A stretch of 5,136 nucleotides of DNA, taken from positions 1 through 5,136 of the forward strand of contig SPMW01000055.1 in assembly GCA_009827235.1 (NCBI GenBank), given 5' to 3'. The position numbers and the translations under genes were made by a program. Below are positions 1 to 5,136 of this stretch, one piece after another. Source of the DNA: Candidatus Campylobacter infans. GTDB taxonomy: Bacteria; Campylobacterota; Campylobacteria; Campylobacterales; Campylobacteraceae. The notes under the pieces are model-generated. The model had not been told where the DNA came from. It worked only from the letters and a program-made list of their open reading frames with translations, and searched no databases. Within the stretch, counting starts at the first letter, position 1. Each line of letters starts with the position of its first letter.

Positions 1-157
1 TAGTGTAATGGCTTATGTTTCTTTATTTGTGCCTTTTGTTTTGGCTTATATCGCTTATGTGTAAAGAGCTATGGATAGGGTCAAAATCACAAAAGAAGAA
101 ATTGCAAACGATGAACATGCTATTAAGGAGAAAAAATGGAAGCTTTATTTTTATTAA
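1..157 (+). pseudogene. cydB: cydB-like 3' end (bd-type quinol oxidase subunit II), broken, cut by window start
   Basis: The frame starting at base 2 encodes a hydrophobic helix (FVPFVLAYIAYV), then TAA at 62-64, then the charged tail RAMDRVKITKEEIANDEHA. A last transmembrane helix followed by a short polar tail ending near H-A-Y is how CydB/CioB, subunit II of the membrane quinol oxidase that reduces oxygen to water, usually ends. The TAA falls exactly between helix and tail, where family members continue (inference: a Tyr codon changed by one base). The frame then runs past the expected end into the next ribosome binding site and stops only at 155-157. One T lost near 121 (GCT-TAT-TAA becoming GCTATTAAG) would explain this. 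If translated, the product would lack about 20 C-terminal residues but keep the helix, so partial function cannot be excluded. Most of the gene lies outside the window. The family call is moderate because so little is visible. Confidence 0.6.
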
Positions 158-237
158 TTTGACCCCTAGTGATTTATCTTAGCTATAAATTCATTATGCT
201 AAATATTAATCAATTAAAAAAAGATAAAAAATTATAA
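136..237 (+). pseudogene. Small membrane mini-ORF after cydB, interrupted by TGA; possible bd-oxidase small subunit
   Basis: An ATG at 136 follows a good ribosome binding site (AAGGAG at 125-130, 5 bases away). It opens a frame of 33 codons ending at TAA 235-237, interrupted by TGA at codon 9 (160-162). The two pieces read MEALFLLI and PLVIYLSYKFIMLNINQ followed by a Lys-rich end. Together they would make one membrane helix with a positively charged C-terminus. Bd oxidases carry such one-helix subunits of about 30-40 residues (CydX, CydS, CydH), often encoded just after cydB. From memory, the layout here (hydrophobic start, Pro at position 10, 33 residues) resembles CydS more than CydX, but similarity this short is weak. 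TGG to TGA, a single change, would explain the stop. As it stands only an 8-residue peptide could be made, so I call it a broken gene. Confidence 0.45.
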
Positions 238-248
238 AAAGACTAGAG

Positions 249-293
249 TATTTTGAAAAATAAACGATACAGTAGATGAATCTTTTCAAAATA
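249..293. repeat. Perfect 11-bp inverted repeat with 23-nt spacer
   Basis: TATTTTGAAAA at 249-259 is the exact reverse complement of TTTTCAAAATA at 283-293. The repeat lies between the broken mini-ORF and the terminator. Neither arm is followed directly by a T-run, so it is not itself a typical terminator. It could form a long-loop hairpin in the 3' end of the upstream transcript or be a chance or relic structure in AT-rich DNA. A second palindrome, TATTGCAATA (292-301), abuts it. Confidence 0.5.
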
Positions 294-300
294 TTGCAAT

Positions 301-328
301 AAACCCAAGTTAAAGCTTGGTTTTTTTT
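301..328 (+). terminator. Rho-independent terminator of the cyd-like unit
   Basis: The stem CCAAG (305-309) pairs with CTTGG (316-320) around a six-base loop, TTAAAG. AAA and TTT can extend the stem beyond one C/T mismatch. Eight T residues (321-328) follow directly. This is a short but standard intrinsic terminator reading rightwards. It separates the decayed oxidase unit from por, so por should depend on its own promoter. Confidence 0.8.
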
Positions 329-382
329 ATTCTCCATTGTAATGAGTAAATTTTTCTCTTAATTTTAAGCAAATTTTTCACA

Positions 383-416
383 ATTATTTTTTTTATTAAT
401 AAAATTGTAGTATAGT
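383..416 (+). promoter_or_regulatory. Probable sigma70-type promoter of por
   Basis: TATAGT at 411-416 is a good -10 hexamer. Upstream lie T-rich stretches, including T8 at 387-394, which Campylobacter vegetative promoters use in place of a conserved -35 box. Transcription would begin near 422-424 and leave a leader of about 30 bases before the por ATG. A perfect 14-bp AT-only palindrome (TTTTATTAATAAAA, 391-404) lies just upstream of the -10 and could be a regulator site, though such palindromes arise easily by chance here. The start site is predicted from sequence only. Confidence 0.55.
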
Positions 417-453
417 TAAAGCTAAGAGTTAAAATAAAATTAAGGAAGTTAAG

Positions 454-3400
454 ATGAGTAAAGTAATGAAAACTATGGAAGGCAACGAAGCGGCGGCTTA
501 TGCAGCTTATGCTTTTACTGAGGTTGCTGGAATTTATCCTATTACTCCAAGTTCTCCTATGGCTGATTATACCGATATGTGGGCGGCTGCGGGAAAGAAA
601 AATTTATTTGGTATGCCTGTTAAACTAGTCGAGATGCAAAGTGAAGCAGGTGCAGCTGGCTCTGTGCATGGTTCTTTACAAATAGGTGCTTTGACGACCA
701 CATATACGGCTTCTCAAGGCTTATTACTTAAAATTCCTAATATGTATAAGATTGCAGGGCAACTTCTTCCTTGTGTTATCCATGTCGCAGCTAGGTCGAT
801 CGCATCTCAAGCTTTATCCATCTTTGGCGATCATCAAGATATTTATGCCGCTAGACAAATAGGCTTTGCTATGCTTTGCTCACATTCTGTGCAAGAAACT
901 ATGGACTTAGCTGGTGTGGCACACTTAGCGGCGATTAGAGGGCGTGTGCCATTTTTGCATTTTTTTGATGGATTTAGAACGAGTCACGAAATTCAAAAAA
1001 TTGAGGTTATGGATTATGCACATTTTGACCGCTTGCTTGATAGAGAAGCGGTTTTAGCTTTTAGAAATTCTTCTTTAAATCCTGAAAATCCCAAAACGCG
1101 TGGCACAGCACAAAATGATGATATTTATTTTCAAACAAGAGAATTAACAAATCGCTTTTATGATGCCTTACCTGATGTGGTTAATGACTATATGCAAGAA
1201 ATTTCTAAAATCACAGGTAGAGAGTATAAGCCTTTCACATATTACGGACATAAAGAGCCTGAACGCATTGTGATTGCTATGGGGTCAGTAACGCAAACTT
1301 TAGAAGAGGTTGTAGATTATTTAAATTCAAAAGGTGAGAAAGTGGGCGTTTTTAAAGTTTATCTTTATCGTCCTTTTAGTCTTAAATATTTCTTTGATGT
1401 TATGCCAAAATCTGTAAAGAAAATCGCTGTTTTAGATAGAACAAAAGAACCGGGAAGCTTAGGTGAGCCACTTTATCTTGATGTAAAATCAGCTTTCTAT
1501 GGAAGAGAAAATGCTCCGCTTATCGTGGGTGGTCGTTATGGCTTATCTTCTAAAGATGTCGATCCTGCGCAAATGTTAGCCGTTTTTGAAAATCTTAAAC
1601 AAGAGCAGCCAAAAGATGGCTTTACGGTTGGGATTAATGACGATGTAACGCACACTTCTTTAAAAACAGGTGAGAAAATCGCACTTGGTGATGAAAGTGC
1701 TATTGAGTGCCTATTTTACGGACTTGGAGCTGATGGCACTGTGGGAGCAAATAAAAATTCCATTAAAATTATCGGCGATAAAACGGATTTTTACGCACAA
1801 GCTTATTTTGCTTATGATTCTAAAAAATCGGGCGGTTATACAAGGTCGCATTTACGCTTTTCTAAAAAGCCTATCCGCTCCACTTACCTCGTTTCAACAC
1901 CTCATTTTGTAGCCTGTTCTGTGGCGGCTTATTTGGAAATTTATGATGTTTTAGCTGGAATTCGTAAGGGCGGAACTTTCTTGCTAAATAGCATTTGGAA
2001 CGCCAAAGAAACTATAAGGCAGCTTCCTGATTTTGTCAAAAAAACTTTAGCGGAAAAAGAAGTGAATTTTTATATCATCAATGCTACTAAACTAGCCCGC
2101 GACATAGGGCTTGGAAATCGCACAAATACCATTATGCAATCAGCCTTTTTCAAACTTGCTAAAATCATACCTTACGAAGATGCGCAAAAATACATGAAAG
2201 AACTTGCGTATAAATCTTATAGTAAAAAAGGCGATGCCATTGTAGAAATGAATTACAAGGCTATTGATGTGGGTGCTAATGGACTTGTAAAAGTTGAAGT
2301 GGATCCAAATTGGAAAAATTTAGAAATTAAAGAAAAAGAAGAAGTTAATGCCTATAAAGGCACGGAATTTGTTGAAAAAATCGTAAAACCTATGAATGCG
2401 GCTAAGGGAGATGATTTGCCCGTGTCGGCGTTTTTGGGCTATGAAGATGGAAGCTTTGAGCACGGCACGACTGAATTTGAAAAAAGAGGCGTAGGCGTTA
2501 TGGTGCCACGCTGGATTGAAGCAAATTGTATCCAGTGTAATCAATGTGCATCTGTCTGCCCTCACGCTGTTATCCGTCCATTTTTAATCAATGATGAAGA
2601 AATGGCAAAAGCCCCAAGAGGTGTAAAAGAACACGCTTTAGACGCTAAGGGGACTAAGGGGGAGAAATTAAGTTTTAAAATTCAAGTTTCTCCTCTTGAT
2701 TGCACAGGTTGTGAGCTTTGTGTGCATGAGTGTCCTACTAAAGAAAAGTCCTTAGTAATGGTGCCTTTGCAAGAAGAAATGGACTTTGGAGAGCAAGAAA
2801 ATGCCGATTATTTATTTAAGCAAATTGAATATAAAGATCAAATTTTCAGTAAAGATAGTGTTAAAGGCGCACAATTTGCTCAACCTTTATTTGAATTTCA
2901 CGGCGCTTGTCCGGGTTGTGGAGAGACGCCTTATATTACGCTTATTACAAGGCTTTTTGGTGAGAGAATGATTATCGCTAATGCGACAGGTTGTAGTTCT
3001 ATTTATGGAGGTTCTGCTCCATCTACTCCTTATAGAAAGAGTGTGAAAAACGGCTACGGACCTGCTTGGGCAAATTCTTTATTTGAAGATAATGCTGAAT
3101 TTGGCTTAGGTATGAAAATCGCTACTGAAAACACAAGAGAACGCATAGAAAATATTATGAACGAAAATATCAATGCCGTTCCAAATGCCATAAGTGCCTT
3201 ATTTAAAGAATGGATAGCTAATAAAGACAATGGGGAGCAATCTTTGCAAATCCGCGATAAATTAGTCCCTTTATTAGAACAGCATAAAGATATCAAGGGC
3301 GTTAAAGATATTTTAAATTTAAAAAGCTTTTTAATGAAAAAATCACACTGGATTTTTGGTGGGGATGGCTGGGCTTATGATATAGGCTATGGAGGGCTTG

Positions 3401-4017
3401 ACCATGTTTTAGCAAGTGGGGAAAATGTCAATATTTTAGTTATGGATACGGAAGTGTATTCTAATACTGGCGGTCAAAGCTCTAAATCTTCACGCACTGG
3501 AGCCGTAGCACAATTTGCCACCGCTGGCAAGCCTGTGCAGAAAAAAGATCTAGGGCAAATCGCTATGACTTATGGTTATATTTTTGTTGCACAGGTTAAT
3601 TCAAGTGCAAATTATAATCATCTTATTAAGGTTTTAAAGGCTGCTGAGGCTTATGAGGGACCTTCTTTGGTGATAGCTTACTCTCCTTGTATCGCACACG
3701 GGATTAAGGGTGGGCTTGGCTACTCTGGTGAGCAAGGCGAATTAGCTACAAAATGTGGCTACTGGCCTCTTTATACCTTTGATCCGCGTCTTGAAGAAGA
3801 AGGGAAAAATCCTCTCACTATGGTAAGCAAAGAGCCTAATTGGGAGCTTTACGAGCAGTTTTTGATGAATGAGGTGCGTTATAATTCTTTGAAAAAAGCT
3901 AATCCACAACACGCAAGTGAGCTTTTCGAGCGTAATAAAAAGGACGCTCAACGCCGTTATAGACAACTCAAACGCATTGCTATGGCTGATTATAGTGATG
4001 AAAAGCAAGGCGAGTGA
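454..4017 (+). CDS. por: Pyruvate:flavodoxin/ferredoxin oxidoreductase, single-chain (NifJ/Por type)
   Basis: This cytoplasmic enzyme converts pyruvate and CoA to acetyl-CoA and CO2, reducing flavodoxin or ferredoxin. All fused domains are present in order. The pyrimidine-binding domain has T31, catalytic E64 and R114. A transketolase C-like domain spans about 260-415, and the gamma domain begins at GLGADGTVG (423). The EKR motif is at 676-678. Two [4Fe-4S] sites follow at C692/695/698/702 and C750/753/756/760. The thiamine-diphosphate domain has proximal cluster ligands C819, C822, C847 and C1079, GDG at 970-972 and N1004. Numbering closely tracks the Desulfovibrio africanus enzyme, but the C-terminal extension that protects that enzyme from oxygen seems absent. 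The length of 1187 residues is normal and no lesion is visible. AAGGA (442-446) sits 7 bases before ATG 454, favouring it over internal Met5 or Met8. In C. jejuni this protein (Cj1476c) feeds flavodoxin. The gene has its own promoter and overlaps the next gene. Confidence 0.97.
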   Translation: MSKVMKTMEGNEAAAYAAYAFTEVAGIYPITPSSPMADYTDMWAAAGKKNLFGMPVKLVEMQSEAGAAGSVHGSLQIGALTTTYTASQGLLLKIPNMYKIAGQLLPCVIHVAARSIASQALSIFGDHQDIYAARQIGFAMLCSHSVQETMDLAGVAHLAAIRGRVPFLHFFDGFRTSHEIQKIEVMDYAHFDRLLDREAVLAFRNSSLNPENPKTRGTAQNDDIYFQTRELTNRFYDALPDVVNDYMQEISKITGREYKPFTYYGHKEPERIVIAMGSVTQTLEEVVDYLNSKGEKVGVFKVYLYRPFSLKYFFDVMPKSVKKIAVLDRTKEPGSLGEPLYLDVKSAFYGRENAPLIVGGRYGLSSKDVDPAQMLAVFENLKQEQPKDGFTVGINDDVTHTSLKTGEKIALGDESAIECLFYGLGADGTVGANKNSIKIIGDKTDFYAQAYFAYDSKKSGGYTRSHLRFSKKPIRSTYLVSTPHFVACSVAAYLEIYDVLAGIRKGGTFLLNSIWNAKETIRQLPDFVKKTLAEKEVNFYIINATKLARDIGLGNRTNTIMQSAFFKLAKIIPYEDAQKYMKELAYKSYSKKGDAIVEMNYKAIDVGANGLVKVEVDPNWKNLEIKEKEEVNAYKGTEFVEKIVKPMNAAKGDDLPVSAFLGYEDGSFEHGTTEFEKRGVGVMVPRWIEANCIQCNQCASVCPHAVIRPFLINDEEMAKAPRGVKEHALDAKGTKGEKLSFKIQVSPLDCTGCELCVHECPTKEKSLVMVPLQEEMDFGEQENADYLFKQIEYKDQIFSKDSVKGAQFAQPLFEFHGACPGCGETPYITLITRLFGERMIIANATGCSSIYGGSAPSTPYRKSVKNGYGPAWANSLFEDNAEFGLGMKIATENTRERIENIMNENINAVPNAISALFKEWIANKDNGEQSLQIRDKLVPLLEQHKDIKGVKDILNLKSFLMKKSHWIFGGDGWAYDIGYGGLDHVLASGENVNILVMDTEVYSNTGGQSSKSSRTGAVAQFATAGKPVQKKDLGQIAMTYGYIFVAQVNSSANYNHLIKVLKAAEAYEGPSLVIAYSPCIAHGIKGGLGYSGEQGELATKCGYWPLYTFDPRLEEEGKNPLTMVSKEPNWELYEQFLMNEVRYNSLKKANPQHASELFERNKKDAQRRYRQLKRIAMADYSDEKQGE

Positions 4018-4290
4018 GGACTATTTTTTGTGCGTGTTTGTTAGGGTTTAGCTTGCACGCACAAGATTTACAAAATAAATTGTTAAATTTGCAAAATCCA
4101 TTCTTAAATCCTACTTTAGAACAAATGGCAAAGCTAGAAATTCAAGCCATTTTTCCCCAAAAAGTGAGAATTAATAATAAATGGTATAAAGAAAATGACC
4201 TTATTCATAATGCGATTTTAAGGCGTATTGACGCAAGAAGCGTTATTTTTGAATATGATGAACAAAATATTACTTTAGAGTTTAGGCAAA

Positions 4291-4313
<23 letters not shown>
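4014..4313 (+). CDS. ctsR: Small exported transformation-system protein, PilP/MshK/GspC-like (CtsR, Cj1475c-type)
   Basis: The GTG start overlaps the por stop (GTGA, 4014-4017), preceded by AAGG at 4007-4010, so translation is probably coupled to por. The 99-residue product starts with a short signal peptide (RTIFCACLLGFSLHA) that is likely cut before Q17, placing it in the periplasm. Residues 43-96 (FPQKVRINNKWYKENDLI, then IDARSVIFEY and ITLEF) have the pattern of the small beta domain in GspC, PilP and MshK: an 'is bound, needs a working site, matters at this residue' beta-strand series with a Gly/Asn turn. Those proteins link the secretin to the inner-membrane machine. Position directly before a secretin supports the same role in DNA uptake. 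From memory, the gene in this position in C. jejuni is named ctsR; it is unrelated to the Firmicutes stress repressor of that name. The domain call is by pattern only. No terminator separates it from ctsD, whose start lies inside its last codons. Confidence 0.72.

Positions 4314-5136
<823 letters not shown>

Noticed and set aside
160..162. TGA read as an amino acid (recoding) in the mini-ORF
   Set aside because: por ends with TGA in this window, there is no sign of a selenocysteine element, and the neighbouring cydB frame is also broken, so decay fits better.
257..313. Open stretch reading NDTVDESFQNIAINPS and stopping inside the terminator loop, as a gene relic
   Set aside because: It has no start codon or ribosome binding site, it is very short, and I recognise no family; a stop precedes it at 254-256.
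3880..3885. TATAAT inside the end of por as an internal promoter for ctsR-ctsD
   Set aside because: It encodes Tyr-Asn in frame, lacks a well-spaced upstream element, and the same hexamer occurs elsewhere in por (3613-3618), so chance is the better explanation.
2320..4008. Reverse-strand and alternate-frame open stretches of 60-90 codons inside por (for example 2320-2565, 3054-3296 and 3742-4008)
   Set aside because: They lie wholly within a strongly supported gene, have no recognisable domains, and are expected by chance opposite coding sequence.

Overview
The window looks like a chromosomal segment of a Campylobacter species, probably from the C. jejuni/lari/upsaliensis branch. The evidence is the low GC content, the T-rich promoter style, the single-chain pyruvate:flavodoxin oxidoreductase of about 1187 residues, and above all the gene order por, then a small periplasmic protein, then a secretin. 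That order matches the C. jejuni Cj1476c-Cj1475c-Cj1474c region, which begins the cts natural-transformation locus. This assignment comes from memory of gene order and from reading the proteins, not from a search.

Positions 1-237 carry the decayed 3' end of a cytochrome bd-type quinol oxidase locus. A CydB-like C-terminus is interrupted by TAA at 62-64 and appears to have lost its own stop codon. It is followed by a 33-codon membrane mini-ORF with its own ribosome binding site, interrupted by TGA at codon 9. Positions 238-330 hold an 11-bp inverted repeat and a Rho-independent terminator that closes off this unit. Positions 330-453 are AT-rich and contain the likely por promoter and ribosome binding site.

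Positions 454-4017 encode a full-length, apparently intact por (nifJ-type) enzyme. It oxidatively decarboxylates pyruvate to acetyl-CoA and passes the electrons to flavodoxin or ferredoxin. Its stop codon overlaps the GTG start of a 99-codon exported protein, called ctsR (4014-4313). That gene in turn overlaps the start of the secretin gene ctsD (4291 to beyond the window end). The three genes appear to be transcribed together with tight overlaps, so a core metabolic enzyme sits at the head of a DNA-uptake operon.

The most notable point is that ctsD is not in one frame. Its start and signal peptide (frame of 4291) and its body (frame of 4367) are separated by a one-base shift, most simply explained by one extra A in the A8 run at 4351-4358. 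I see no tRNA, rRNA, CRISPR array, insertion sequence or poly-G phase-variation tract, and no clearly novel system. The interest lies in the gene decay, the homopolymer frameshift and the operon arrangement.
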